From the NCBI RefSeq assembly GCF_001404515.1, contig NZ_CXWE01000006.1, forward strand, positions 186,001 to 250,000: DNA of 64,000 nucleotides, written 5' to 3'. The stretch comes from Roseibium album. GTDB taxonomy: Bacteria; Pseudomonadota; Alphaproteobacteria; Rhizobiales; Stappiaceae. Position 1 is the first letter of the stretch. The number at the start of each line of letters is the position of its first letter. The notes under the pieces were generated by a model. The model worked only from the letters and a program-made list of their open reading frames with translations. It ran no database searches and had not been told where the DNA came from. Made by a program: the position numbers and the translations under genes. Below are positions 1 to 8,757 of this stretch, in pieces.

Positions 1-374
1 ACAGGTGGCAATCCTGTCTGGTGGCCAAGGCACTGGCGAATGGTCAGCTGCCGCTCCCATGCGGTGTCCGGGTGATATTGGCGCAGGTCCGGTATCAGCG
101 TAGTGAGCGGCGCATCCAGATTGATGCGGCCCTCCCTGGCATGGCGCATTATCCGCTCGGTGGTTAAAATGACCTTGGAGAGAGAAGCCAGATCGAACCA
201 CGTATCCACGGTCATCGGCCGGGATTCAGGCACGAGCTGCGCCTGGCCGGCGGCACGGGTCATCCGAGCGCCATCCCGTGAGACGAAGCCAAGAACGCCT
301 CCCGGAACATTCCCTGAGGTCACGGCGGTCTCGAACCTGGCAAATGCAACATCGAAGGAGGCTTGTCTGTCCAA
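1..374 (-). CDS. Serine hydrolase, class C beta-lactamase/PBP4B-like (partial)
   Basis: N-terminal 124 residues of a beta-lactamase-family (AmpC/EstB/PBP4B fold) serine hydrolase; the rest lies beyond the left edge. The reading frame begins with VPGGVLGFVSRDG and contains FDLASLSKV, which carries the S-x-x-K catalytic motif of this family, followed by the usual LDAPLTTLIPDL and HQTGLPP segments. I chose a TTG start at 374 because it sits 3 bases after the stop of the ATPase gene and has a GGAGG-type ribosome site 8 bases upstream; the ATG overlapping that stop is in another frame. Position at the end of a murQ/ABC operon suggests a periplasmic or cytoplasmic peptidase/esterase acting on cell-wall fragments, like E. 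coli YfeW. That role is inference. No signal peptide is visible in the visible part. Confidence 0.8.
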   Translation of the reverse strand, partial: MDRQASFDVAFARFETAVTSGNVPGGVLGFVSRDGARMTRAAGQAQLVPESRPMTVDTWFDLASLSKVILTTERIMRHAREGRINLDAPLTTLIPDLRQYHPDTAWERQLTIRQCLGHQTGLPP

Positions 375-377
375 GGA

Positions 378-2102
378 TCATGCCTCCTGCCGGTAGAAAT
401 GATCTTCGCCTGCCCCCAGCCATGCCTCCACTTCGGGTGTAAAACCAATAGGGCGCACCAGGGAAGGCATCGCACGGGAATCGATGCTGTATTCGGCACG
501 ACGGCGTTCAAGTGAAGGGACGGCCTCGATCAGCTGCCTGGTGTATCTGTGGCGCGGGTTCGCCAGCAACTCACGGGCATCGCCAATTTCAACGATTTCT
601 CCGGCATAAACCACGGCAATGCGGTGCGCGATGCGCTCGACCACGGCCATGTCATGGGTCACGAAGAGATAAGCCAGGCCAAATTCCCGCTGCAGGTCAA
701 TCAACAGATCGAGCACTTTCGCCTGGACAGAGACATCGAGAGCCGAAACCGCTTCGTCCAGTACCAGAACGGAAGGCTTCAGCATGAGTGCCCGGGCGAT
801 GCAGACCCGTTGCCTTTGACCACCTGAAAATTCATGCGGATAGCGCGTGAGGCTGTCGGCGGGCAAGCCGACACGGCTCAGCAGTAATTCCATCCGGGTG
901 ATGGCCTCTTCATCAATACGGCGCCCCACAGCGGTTATGGGTTCCGCAAGGATACTTTGGACAGTGAGACGTGGATTCAATGAGGCATTTGGATTCTGGA
1001 ACACCATTTGTGTCGGTTTTTCGGTGCCGCCAATCCGAGTCCGATCGACCTGGGTCACGCCGCTGGTCGGCTTGACGAGGTCTAGAATGGCGCGCGCGGT
1101 CGTCGATTTTCCAGATCCGGATTCGCCGACAATTCCAAGCGTCTCGCCAGCCCTCAACTCAAACGAAACTCGCTCGACGGCGTGGATGTTGCCTGTGTGC
1201 TTGCGGAACAGGCCCGTACGAACCGGAAAACGGACGCTCAGATCTTCAACCTTCAGCACTCGATCCGCAGAGGCTTTGTCGCTCCGGACCGATTTGCCGT
1301 CCGAAAAGTGGGGAACAGCGCTCAAGAGGTGCCGGGTATAGGGATGCTGCGGGTTGTCCAGGATCTTGTCGAGTGGTCCCTGCTCCACCACTTTGCCATC
1401 TTGCATGACCATGATCCGGTCAGCGATACCGGCGACGAGGCCGATGTCATGGGTAATGAATATCATCCCCGTCCCGGTCTCGCGCTTCATCTGGGAAAGC
1501 AATCCCATGATCTGCGCCTGGATTGTCACATCAAGCGCGGTTGTCGGTTCATCCGCAATCAGAATCCGTGGGTTTGAGGCGAGCGCGATCGCGATCATCA
1601 CGCGCTGAAGCATGCCACCGGAAAGCTGATGCGGCGCATAGCCAAGACGCCGGGCGGCATCGGGTATACGCACACGTTCCAGGGCCTTGCACGCAGCTTC
1701 CCTTGCCTCTGCCCTGGTTAGCCCCTGCTGAAGCCGGAAGATCTCTTCAATCTGCGCGCCGATCGTCATCACCGGGTTGAGCGATGTCATCGGCTCTTGA
1801 AATATCATGCCGATTTCGCGGCCACGGATCTGTTCCAGTTCACTCTCGGCAGCCGAGGCAAGGTCCAGCGACGCGCCATCGGAACGCGTGTAACTGATCG
1901 AACCGCCGGTGATCCGGCCGCCGCCATAGTCTACGAGGCGGTTCACAGCCATGGATGTTACAGATTTTCCCGACCCGGTTTCGCCGACGATGGCCAGGGT
2001 CTCACCGGGATCGAGATCGAAGCTGACGCCGTGAACAACCTGGTTTTCCTCAGGCCGTGGGCCGAAGCCAACCTTCAGGTTTCGAACAGAAAGAAGGCTC
2101 AT
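378..2102 (-). CDS. Peptide-type ABC importer, fused double ATPase (DppD-DppF-like)
   Basis: 574-residue protein with two complete nucleotide-binding domains in tandem, each typical of the dipeptide/oligopeptide importer family. Domain 1 (about residues 1-265) has Walker A GETGSGKS, signature LSGGMLQR and Walker B ILIADEPT. Domain 2 (about 285-545) has Walker A GESGSGKS, signature FSGGQRQR and Walker B VLVLDEA. Each is followed by the C-terminal oligo_HPY-type tail (NPQHPYTRHLL; NPRHRYTRQLI). Single-chain fusion of DppD and DppF is common in alphaproteobacteria. Its start overlaps the permease stop by 4 bases and the serine hydrolase follows 3 bases after its stop, so translation is probably coupled along the operon. 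It powers uptake through the two permeases encoded just upstream. Confidence 0.95.
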   Translation of the reverse strand: MSLLSVRNLKVGFGPRPEENQVVHGVSFDLDPGETLAIVGETGSGKSVTSMAVNRLVDYGGGRITGGSISYTRSDGASLDLASAAESELEQIRGREIGMIFQEPMTSLNPVMTIGAQIEEIFRLQQGLTRAEAREAACKALERVRIPDAARRLGYAPHQLSGGMLQRVMIAIALASNPRILIADEPTTALDVTIQAQIMGLLSQMKRETGTGMIFITHDIGLVAGIADRIMVMQDGKVVEQGPLDKILDNPQHPYTRHLLSAVPHFSDGKSVRSDKASADRVLKVEDLSVRFPVRTGLFRKHTGNIHAVERVSFELRAGETLGIVGESGSGKSTTARAILDLVKPTSGVTQVDRTRIGGTEKPTQMVFQNPNASLNPRLTVQSILAEPITAVGRRIDEEAITRMELLLSRVGLPADSLTRYPHEFSGGQRQRVCIARALMLKPSVLVLDEAVSALDVSVQAKVLDLLIDLQREFGLAYLFVTHDMAVVERIAHRIAVVYAGEIVEIGDARELLANPRHRYTRQLIEAVPSLERRRAEYSIDSRAMPSLVRPIGFTPEVEAWLGAGEDHFYRQEA

Positions 2103-2941
2103 GCCAGCCTCCTCCGGGTCTTCGGATCAAGGATATCGCGCAGGGCATCGCCCAGCAGGTTGAAGCTGAGCACGGCGAGCATCAAAGCAACCGCAGGCAT
2201 CCAAAGGAGCCAGGGAGCCATCTCCATGAGGTTTCGGGCATCGGAAAGCATCAAGCCGAGCGATGCATTGGGTGGCTGGGTACCGAGCCCCAGGAAGCTC
2301 AATCCCGCCTCGGTTACCAGCGCCCACGCGAGTGCAAGCGTAATCTGGACCGTCAGCGGTGCGACGAGATTCAGTGCCAGGTGCCGCGTCATGATGTAAC
2401 GGCGTGACGAGCCGAAGGTACGGGCGGCGTCGACAAAGTCACGGCGGCGCAGCGAAAGGGCGGGCCCGCGCACGACACGTGTGAAGATCGGGGTGTAGAC
2501 GATGGCAATGGCCAGGACCGACGTCCAGGTGCCCGGCCCGAAGATCGTGATGATCAAGAGGGCGAGCAGGATAGCCGGAAAGGCCAGCAGAACATCCATG
2601 AAGCGCATGACGGCACCATCCCACAGCCCGGCGAACCACGCAGCTGTCAGGCCGAGAACGGCGCCGAGCAAAGAGGCAATGCCTACCGAGAAAAACGAGA
2701 TTATGAAACTCTGACCGATCCCGTCCATCAAACGCGAAAACACATCCCGCCCGAACAGGTCAGTCCCGAACCAGTGAGCGGCCGAGGGGCCTTGCAGCCT
2801 GGCGATACGGTCCTGGATGAGCGGGTCGTAGGGAGTGAAGCCGGTCTTGCCCAAGACCGCAGCGATCAGAAAAACCGCAAATGTGATCAGACCTATACGC
2901 CCCGAAGGATGACGCGTGAGATCTTTCAGGAGAGCTGTCAT
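2099..2941 (-). CDS. Peptide-type ABC importer permease, DppC/OppC-like
   Basis: 280-residue inner-membrane permease of the binding-protein-dependent transport superfamily, DppC subgroup. It starts with a cytoplasmic tail and a first membrane span (IGLITFAVFLIAAVLG), then a periplasmic loop with HWFGTDLFGRDVFSRL, the DppC hallmark, and about five further spans. The EAA-like cytoplasmic loop is DAARTFGSSRRYIMTRHLALNL. It overlaps both neighbours by 4 bases (ATGA-type junctions), which indicates translational coupling with the DppB-like permease and the ATPase. The substrate cannot be read from the permease; the operon context with murQ points to cell-wall peptides or muropeptides. Confidence 0.93.
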   Translation of the reverse strand: MTALLKDLTRHPSGRIGLITFAVFLIAAVLGKTGFTPYDPLIQDRIARLQGPSAAHWFGTDLFGRDVFSRLMDGIGQSFIISFFSVGIASLLGAVLGLTAAWFAGLWDGAVMRFMDVLLAFPAILLALLIITIFGPGTWTSVLAIAIVYTPIFTRVVRGPALSLRRRDFVDAARTFGSSRRYIMTRHLALNLVAPLTVQITLALAWALVTEAGLSFLGLGTQPPNASLGLMLSDARNLMEMAPWLLWMPAVALMLAVLSFNLLGDALRDILDPKTRRRLA

Positions 2942-3897
2942 TTGGTTTCGAATCGAATGCGCGGGTCGAGGGCTGCGTAGGCGAGGTCCACCAGCAGGTT
3001 CACAACCATGAAGTTGAAGGCAATGAAGAGAACCGAACCCTGGACGAGAGCGTAGTCACGTTGCAAAATCGCATCGAGAACGGTGCGTCCTAGACCCGGC
3101 AGCGCAAATATCTGTTCAACCAGCACAGCACCGCCAAGAAGGTACCCGAATTCGACTCCCGAGAGCGTGATCACCGGGATCAGCGCATTCGGCAGGGCAT
3201 GACGCCAGATCACGCGGCGGCGCGACATGCCCTTGGAGCGGGCGGTTCGAACATAGTCTTCCTGCAAGATGTCCAGCATGGTGGAGCGTGACATGCGAAT
3301 GACTGCGGCAGCAAAGGCAGTCCCGAGTGTGATGGCCGGCAGGATCATCTGTGCAAGATTGGCAAGTGGGTCCTCGGTGATCGGCACAAAGGTTCCCATT
3401 TCGGGCAACACGCCGAAGCCCACGGAGAGCAGATAGATAAGCAGCAGTCCGACAACAAAACTAGGCGTCGACTGACCGAACATTGCGACGATGCGCACGA
3501 TGAGATCCGATGGCCGGTCCTTGTGTGTCGCGGCATAGATCCCGGCGGGTATACCGATCGACAGGGCAATCAGCATCGACAGGATCGCCAGTTCAAGCGT
3601 CAGCGGGAAATGCTGCCAGATGATCGTCATCACCGGCTTTCCGTAAGTCGTTGAAATTCCGAAATCGCCCTGCAGCACGCCTGCGAACCATCTCCAGAAC
3701 TGAATGAACCAGTTCTGATCGAGGCCAAAATAGGCCCTGAGAGCGTCACGCTGAGTGGGGGTCAGCAGACCGGACTCGGTGCCAAGCATCGCGGTGATCG
3801 CGTCGCCCGGCACCAGCCGGATGGAAATAAAGACGAAGACCGACACGCCCAGCATCACCAGCGGAAACACCAGAAGGCGTTTGATCGGGTAGGACAT
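2938..3897 (-). CDS. Peptide-type ABC importer permease, DppB/OppB-like
   Basis: 319-residue permease with the DppB/GsiC N-terminus (MSYPIKRLLVFPLVMLGVSVFVF, first membrane span), the long periplasmic loop after it, and five later spans. The conserved cytoplasmic loop reads DYVRTARSKGMSRRRVIWRHALPNA, the EAA motif that docks the ATPase. It begins 20 bases after the binding-protein gene and overlaps the DppC-like gene by 4 bases. It forms the heterodimeric channel with that protein. Confidence in family is high; the transported solute is not shown by the sequence. Confidence 0.94.
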   Translation of the reverse strand: MSYPIKRLLVFPLVMLGVSVFVFISIRLVPGDAITAMLGTESGLLTPTQRDALRAYFGLDQNWFIQFWRWFAGVLQGDFGISTTYGKPVMTIIWQHFPLTLELAILSMLIALSIGIPAGIYAATHKDRPSDLIVRIVAMFGQSTPSFVVGLLLIYLLSVGFGVLPEMGTFVPITEDPLANLAQMILPAITLGTAFAAAVIRMSRSTMLDILQEDYVRTARSKGMSRRRVIWRHALPNALIPVITLSGVEFGYLLGGAVLVEQIFALPGLGRTVLDAILQRDYALVQGSVLFIAFNFMVVNLLVDLAYAALDPRIRFETK

Positions 3898-3917
3898 GAG
3901 GATCTCCGTCTGCAGGC

Positions 3918-5438
3918 CTACTTGTTCACACTGACGTTAGCGAGACCGAACAACGAACCGGTGGGTGTCGGTTCGAAACCGTCGACGTAGTCCTGTGTCC
4001 CGGCATAGGAATATCCCGTGTAGAGCCAGACCCAGGGCGACACTTCCGCCAGATGTTTTTCGAAGGACTGGAAGATCTCCTTCCGCTTGGCCGGGTCGGC
4101 TTCTTCCCTGCCCTGTGCCATCAGGCTATCGAGATCGTCATCGATATAATTGGCAACTTTCTGCAGGTTGCCATCCTTGGTCCAGTAGCGGTTATACATG
4201 GTGTAAGGATCCGGCTTGCCGCCATTCAATGCCACGGCCATGTCGAAATCAGCTTTCAGCCAGTGGTCGACATAGACGTTCAGTTCTTTCATCTCGATCG
4301 TCAGATTGATGCCGATTTCAGACAGTTGCGACTGGAGAACCTGTGCTTCGGAGGCAGCGGTTGGCGGCTCTCCGGTTGCGGCCATGATGTTCATGTCGAA
4401 GCCATCGGCAAAACCGGCTTCGGCCATCAGTTGCCTGGCCTTTTCGAGATCCTGCTGGTAGCAGAAGAGCTGATCTTGCGGCGTCGCATAAGCCGCCATG
4501 GTCAGCGGCCCGGTGACAGCCCCCTCGCCCAGGAGCGCAGTGTCGAGAACGTCCTGACGATCGACAGCGCAGGAGATCGCCTGGCGAACCTTTTGTTCGG
4601 TCAGCGGACCACGCGACGGGTTCAACTGCAGAACGTGGTAGGAAAGGACCGGCGCCTTGGCCAGTTTGAGGCCGGATGCCTGCGGGATCAGGGTTGCCAC
4701 AAAAGGATCGTTGATCAGCGCAAAATCCACCTGCTTCGAACGCAGCGCCGCAAGAATCGATGTTTCGTCCGGCAGGACCGAGATATCGAGCCCGTCGATG
4801 GCGACCTCACCACCGTGCCAGTCCTCATTGGCGACCAGGGTGGCGCTCGAATTCGGTGTCCAGCTCTCATATTTGAACGGCCCGGATCCCACGACCTCGG
4901 TACCGATGGTTCCAGCTTCGATTGCGCTGGCTTGCACAATCGCTGCATTCACCGAAGCGAGTGCGGTCAGGAACGGGACGTTCGGGCCGTCGAGATTGAA
5001 GACGACAGTCATGTCATCCGGCGTATCGATCGAGGTAATCGCGGTGAAATTCGCACGGGCTGCCGAACCGACTTCTTCGTCGAGGATGCGTTCGAAGCTG
5101 GCCTTGACGTCAGCTGGTGTGACCGCCGAGCCGTCGTGGAACTTGGCGCCCTCGTCCAGTTTCATGGTCAGAACCGTGGCTTCGTCGTTGAACTGCCAGG
5201 AACCGGCGAGTGCAGGAACGATCTCGGCATCCTTGTCGAGGCGCACAAGCGGCTCATACATCAGTTCAAGGAATCGGATCGACGAAAAGGCAGTCTGTTT
5301 ATGCGGATCAAGGCCGGTGGCATCCTGAGACCACGCAACCTTGAGGTTTTCGGCCATTGACACGCCACTTAACGCCGTGGTGCTCAGTATTACGGCCAGG
5401 CCGACCGTCCCAAGTGACTTGGTAATCATCTTTGACAT
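3918..5438 (-). CDS. Periplasmic substrate-binding protein, SBP family 5 (peptide-type)
   Basis: 506-residue extracytoplasmic solute-binding protein of the DppA/OppA family. It has a Sec signal peptide (hydrophobic core about residues 9-27, predicted cleavage after ALSGVSMA). The mature part has LDPHKQTAF near the start, the family signature region FHDGSAVTPADVKASFERI, and the usual C-terminal lobe ending GSLFGLANVSVNK. No lipobox cysteine is seen, so it should be a free periplasmic protein. It lies 34 bases after murQ and 20 bases before the permease. DppA-family proteins bind not only peptides but also nickel, heme, glutathione and, as MppA, murein tripeptide. Co-transcription with murQ makes a cell-wall fragment the best guess. 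Confidence 0.93.
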   Translation of the reverse strand: MSKMITKSLGTVGLAVILSTTALSGVSMAENLKVAWSQDATGLDPHKQTAFSSIRFLELMYEPLVRLDKDAEIVPALAGSWQFNDEATVLTMKLDEGAKFHDGSAVTPADVKASFERILDEEVGSAARANFTAITSIDTPDDMTVVFNLDGPNVPFLTALASVNAAIVQASAIEAGTIGTEVVGSGPFKYESWTPNSSATLVANEDWHGGEVAIDGLDISVLPDETSILAALRSKQVDFALINDPFVATLIPQASGLKLAKAPVLSYHVLQLNPSRGPLTEQKVRQAISCAVDRQDVLDTALLGEGAVTGPLTMAAYATPQDQLFCYQQDLEKARQLMAEAGFADGFDMNIMAATGEPPTAASEAQVLQSQLSEIGINLTIEMKELNVYVDHWLKADFDMAVALNGGKPDPYTMYNRYWTKDGNLQKVANYIDDDLDSLMAQGREEADPAKRKEIFQSFEKHLAEVSPWVWLYTGYSYAGTQDYVDGFEPTPTGSLFGLANVSVNK

Positions 5439-5472
5439 AATGCAATCTCCCTCTGTAGAACGATTAGGCGAT

Positions 5473-6420
5473 CTAGTCCGTCAGTCTTGCGCAGATTGTT
5501 CCCCGCGTCTTGTCTATTGCTTTCCTCAGTACACCGCCGTTTTCCGCGAGAACCTTACTGGCGGCATCCCGGTTGAGTCCCGTGAGTTTCATGCAGATTG
5601 CCAGCTTGACGTCATTGCCAGCCTCGGCAAGAAGAACAGTGGCCTCTTCCGGCTCAACGCCTGTTATTTCCGACAGGATACCGACGGCACGTGTCTGCAG
5701 CTTGGAATTTGAGATCGACAGATCAACCATCAAATTCTGGTAAGTCTTGCCAAGGCGGATCATTGCCGCGGTGGTCAGCATGTTCAGCACCATCTTCTGA
5801 GCCGTACCTGACTTGAGCCGGGTCGAGCCCGTGACGACTTCAGGACCAACGACCGGTGCAATGGAAATCTCGGCATGGCGTGACAAGAGGGAATTGGGAT
5901 TGCAGGTGAGCGCCATGGTGCGCGCGCCTACTTCCGAGGCATAGTCGAGAGCGCCGATCACATAGGGTGTCCGGCCCGAAACGGCGATACCGACAACCAC
6001 ATCCAGTTCGGTCAAGGACACGGCCGCCAGATCATCCGCTCCCTGGGCCTCGCTGTCCTCGGCCCCTTCGACGGCATGGCGCAACGCCCGGTCACCTCCG
6101 GCGATAATGCCAATGACCATCGACGGCGGCACCGAGAAAGTCGGCGGACATTCGGAAGCATCAAGAACGCCCAGGCGGCCGGACGTTCCCGCGCCGATAT
6201 AGATCAAACGTCCTCCGGCACGAAACGCATCGGCTATGACTTCGACCGCCGTTGCGATGACCGGCAGTTCCGCCTCGACGGCAGACGCAACCATCTTGTC
6301 TTCTGCATTGATCCGGCCAACCACTTCAGGAACCGGCAGCAGGTCGACATCCGTCGTGCGCGGATTTCGCGTCTCGGAAACAAGATTGCGGAGTGAACGA
6401 ACCGACAGCGGATCGGACAT
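5473..6420 (-). CDS. murQ: N-acetylmuramic acid 6-phosphate etherase MurQ
   Basis: 315-residue SIS-domain lyase that cleaves the D-lactyl ether of MurNAc-6-phosphate to give GlcNAc-6-phosphate and D-lactate, in the cytoplasm. Family landmarks are all present: N-terminal SETRNPRTTDVD, phosphosugar-binding IYIGAGTSGRLGVLDASECPPTF, the second loop AVSGRTPYVIGAL, and GSTRLKSGTAQKMVLNML. The two catalytic glutamates correspond to E90 (DASEC) and E121 (GAEDS), with the same 31-residue spacing as E. coli E83/E114. Length matches the family. It is the first gene of the minus-strand operon and is divergent from an RpiR regulator, as in E. coli murQ/murR. No PTS gene is present nearby, so the source of the 6-phosphate is an open question. 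Confidence 0.96.
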   Translation of the reverse strand: MSDPLSVRSLRNLVSETRNPRTTDVDLLPVPEVVGRINAEDKMVASAVEAELPVIATAVEVIADAFRAGGRLIYIGAGTSGRLGVLDASECPPTFSVPPSMVIGIIAGGDRALRHAVEGAEDSEAQGADDLAAVSLTELDVVVGIAVSGRTPYVIGALDYASEVGARTMALTCNPNSLLSRHAEISIAPVVGPEVVTGSTRLKSGTAQKMVLNMLTTAAMIRLGKTYQNLMVDLSISNSKLQTRAVGILSEITGVEPEEATVLLAEAGNDVKLAICMKLTGLNRDAASKVLAENGGVLRKAIDKTRGTICARLTD

Positions 6421-6700
6421 TGGAACCCCCTGTTACTTTTCGCATGATCTTCGACTTAATTATTCCAATAGTCAACGATTTGTTCAATTTTTTATTCCTT
6501 ATTATTTGCACGTATTGTATCATTGGGGCAAAGAACAGAATATTCAATTTATAATTCATGCACTTAGAAGATTGCCGAAAGAGAGCGCCCCTGCTCCGGA
6601 GTATAGACAACAACGAAGCTATTCGCGGCGATGGAAATATCTATTCCATTTGAACGGTTCCTGCGAAATGATGATTCCGAACCTTTCACAAGGATGCACC
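6421..6700. promoter_or_regulatory. Divergent promoter region murQ / RpiR regulator
   Basis: This 280-bp AT-rich interval separates the starts of murQ and the RpiR-type regulator and must contain both promoters. Visible repeats that could be operators are two direct TTATTCC copies (6460-6466 and 6492-6498, 32 bp apart, about three helical turns) and GGAA-n7-TTCC near 6635-6650. RpiR-family proteins often bind such A/T-rich inverted or direct repeats, but I cannot assign a site with certainty. Confidence 0.5.
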
Positions 6701-7549
6701 ATGTCGATTCTGACAATAATGAAGGGGCAAATGGACAGCCTTACGGCTGCGGAGCGCGAGATTGCAAAGTTTGTTCTCGCCTCGCCTGACGAGATGATCC
6801 ATCTTTCGTCCGCTGAACTGGCAGAACAGACCGGTCGCAGCCAGTCCAGTGTCGTCAAGTTTTGCCAGAAACTCGGCTGCCGTGGATATCAGGACTTCAA
6901 GGTCGCGGTTACAAAGGCCGCGTCGCAAACGTGGCAGGTGCCAGCGGGAGTAATTCACGGAACGATCGGCAGTGACGACCCGTTCGCGACCATACTGCAA
7001 AAACTGCTCGGCTCTAAGATCCACGCCATGCAGCAAACGCTTTCAGTCAACAACGAGAAAACGTTGCGAGCAGCCCTGGACGCAATCCGCACAGCGCGGC
7101 GGATCCAGCTTGTCGGCGTCGGCGCCTCTTCGCTCGTAGCCCAGGACTTCGCCTACAAGCTCCAGAAAATCGGCTACATGGTGTTGTTCGACGCAGACAG
7201 CCACATCCAGATTGCCAATGCCGCAACGCTTGAAAAAGGCGATCTGTGTATCGCGCTTTCCTATTCGGGCGACACGCTTGAAAGCCGCCGCATTGCCGAG
7301 ACAGCGCTCAAAAAGAACGCTACCGTGATTTCCGTAACAGGCGTTCAACCCAATCGCCTTGCCGACCTGTCGGAAATCCAGCTCTATATCGTCGCAGATG
7401 AGCATCAGGCCCGCAGTTCGGCAATCTTCACCCGTGACGCTCAACTCGCCCTCGCGGATCTCATGTTCATCCTGCTCATTCAGTCCGACAGCCGTGCCAA
7501 CGGTCTCATCCATGCCGCGGAAGACGCTGTCTCCACTCTAAAAACCTAG
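6701..7549 (+). CDS. RpiR/MurR-family transcriptional regulator
   Basis: 282-residue regulator with an N-terminal RpiR-type helix-turn-helix (about residues 1-77; the LAEQTGRSQSSVVKFCQKLG segment is the recognition region) and a C-terminal SIS sugar-phosphate-sensing domain (about 125-250: LVGVGASSLVAQDFAYKL, ALSYSGDTLESRR). An AAGGA ribosome site at 6690-6694 supports the ATG at 6701; the frame is open further upstream, but there is no conserved sequence there. By analogy with E. coli MurR it should repress the divergent murQ operon and be released by MurNAc-6-phosphate. That function is inferred from family and position. Confidence 0.9.
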   Translation: MSILTIMKGQMDSLTAAEREIAKFVLASPDEMIHLSSAELAEQTGRSQSSVVKFCQKLGCRGYQDFKVAVTKAASQTWQVPAGVIHGTIGSDDPFATILQKLLGSKIHAMQQTLSVNNEKTLRAALDAIRTARRIQLVGVGASSLVAQDFAYKLQKIGYMVLFDADSHIQIANAATLEKGDLCIALSYSGDTLESRRIAETALKKNATVISVTGVQPNRLADLSEIQLYIVADEHQARSSAIFTRDAQLALADLMFILLIQSDSRANGLIHAAEDAVSTLKT

Positions 7550-7712
7550 GGGATCCGAGGGAACCCGGCCCGTCCAAAACTCTGCGTAGCCACTCGAAAC
7601 CAGGTAACACAAATTGTTTTGTTTGCCTGCGCTTTGAGGGCGTACACACACATTCAGGGCAATTTCAACAGCTCACGTAAAACACGACTAATTCGCAGGA
7701 ACCGGCCGGCGC

Positions 7713-8627
7713 ATGGAACAAGAAATGAAGATCACGCTGACCCAACTTCGAACCTTTATTGCCGTTGCCCGCGAACGATCGTTCACGCGCGCTGCAGAAC
7801 GCTTGTCGTCGTCGCAACCATCTGTAAGCGCAGCAATCAAACATCTGGAAGCGGAGTTGAAGCTTCGGCTCTTCGATCGCACTACAAAAGAACTCCACCT
7901 GACTGCGGAGGCCAAAGCGTTCCTGCCGACTATTGAAAGACTGAGTGACGACCTGGAGGCCTCTTTACAGGATTTGCGCGCAACGGCTGAACGTCGCAGA
8001 GGCAGGGTCGCAGTCGCCGTGTTGCCTTCCATCGCAACAAATGTGCTGCCGGCCACAATTTCCCAGTTTTCGGCTGCCTATCCAAACATCCGGATATCGC
8101 TGCGTGACGACAACACGGCGGCAATCTGGCAACAGGTGCGCAATGGCGAAGTGGACCTCGGCATCGCTGGACGTATTCAGGCTGAAGAAGGCCTTCATTT
8201 TGAGACTCTTATCAGGGATCCCTTCGGTGCCGTGATGCATCCCACCCACCCTCTGGCAGGCGAGACAGGACCAATCAGATGGAGCGAACTTGAGGGATAC
8301 CCGTTTGTTTCATTCGGTGCCGATACAGGAATCAGGCCACTGCTCGATACGATCGACCCGACACCGAACAACATCTCGTCGCCTTGGATTGAAGGCTCCA
8401 ATATTGCAGCAGTTCTTGCCCTTTTGAAAGCCAACCTTGGGATTGCTGCTCTGCCGGAAATGGCAATGCGGTCCGATGGACGCGACCTGGTGTTCAGAAC
8501 GCTTCTCGACCCGCCACTCTACCGCAAGATCGGTTTGGTCACCCGCGCAAACCGTGCTCTTTCGCCCGCTGCGCAAGGCTTTGTTGACAATATGCGGGAG
8601 GTGCTCAAACCCCAGTGGCTTCGATAG
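7713..8627 (+). CDS. LysR-family transcriptional regulator
   Basis: 304-residue LysR-type regulator. The winged helix-turn-helix occupies about residues 5-65 (LRTFIAVARERSFTRAAERLSSSQPSVSAAIKHLE), followed by the linker helix and a periplasmic-binding-like effector domain starting at RGRVAVAVLPSIA. An alternative start at 7725 (MKITL) fits the family equally well. It lies 130 bases upstream of the TAXI-TRAP genes on the same strand and probably controls them. The effector is unknown. Confidence 0.92.
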   Translation: MEQEMKITLTQLRTFIAVARERSFTRAAERLSSSQPSVSAAIKHLEAELKLRLFDRTTKELHLTAEAKAFLPTIERLSDDLEASLQDLRATAERRRGRVAVAVLPSIATNVLPATISQFSAAYPNIRISLRDDNTAAIWQQVRNGEVDLGIAGRIQAEEGLHFETLIRDPFGAVMHPTHPLAGETGPIRWSELEGYPFVSFGADTGIRPLLDTIDPTPNNISSPWIEGSNIAAVLALLKANLGIAALPEMAMRSDGRDLVFRTLLDPPLYRKIGLVTRANRALSPAAQGFVDNMREVLKPQWLR

Positions 8628-8757
8628 CCTATGGCTGTTCATTTATAATTTTTTCAAATAAATGGTGCTTTTCTATCAAAAAATCACATGAAAATGATTG
8701 CCACGCCAAACATCACGTAGTGTCCTCCGCCCATCATTGATGGGAGGAATTCATACA

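Noticed and set aside
4053..5360. Long plus-strand open frame (435 codons)
   Set aside because: It is antisense to the family 5 binding-protein gene, which has clear signal peptide and family motifs. High-GC third positions produce such frames.
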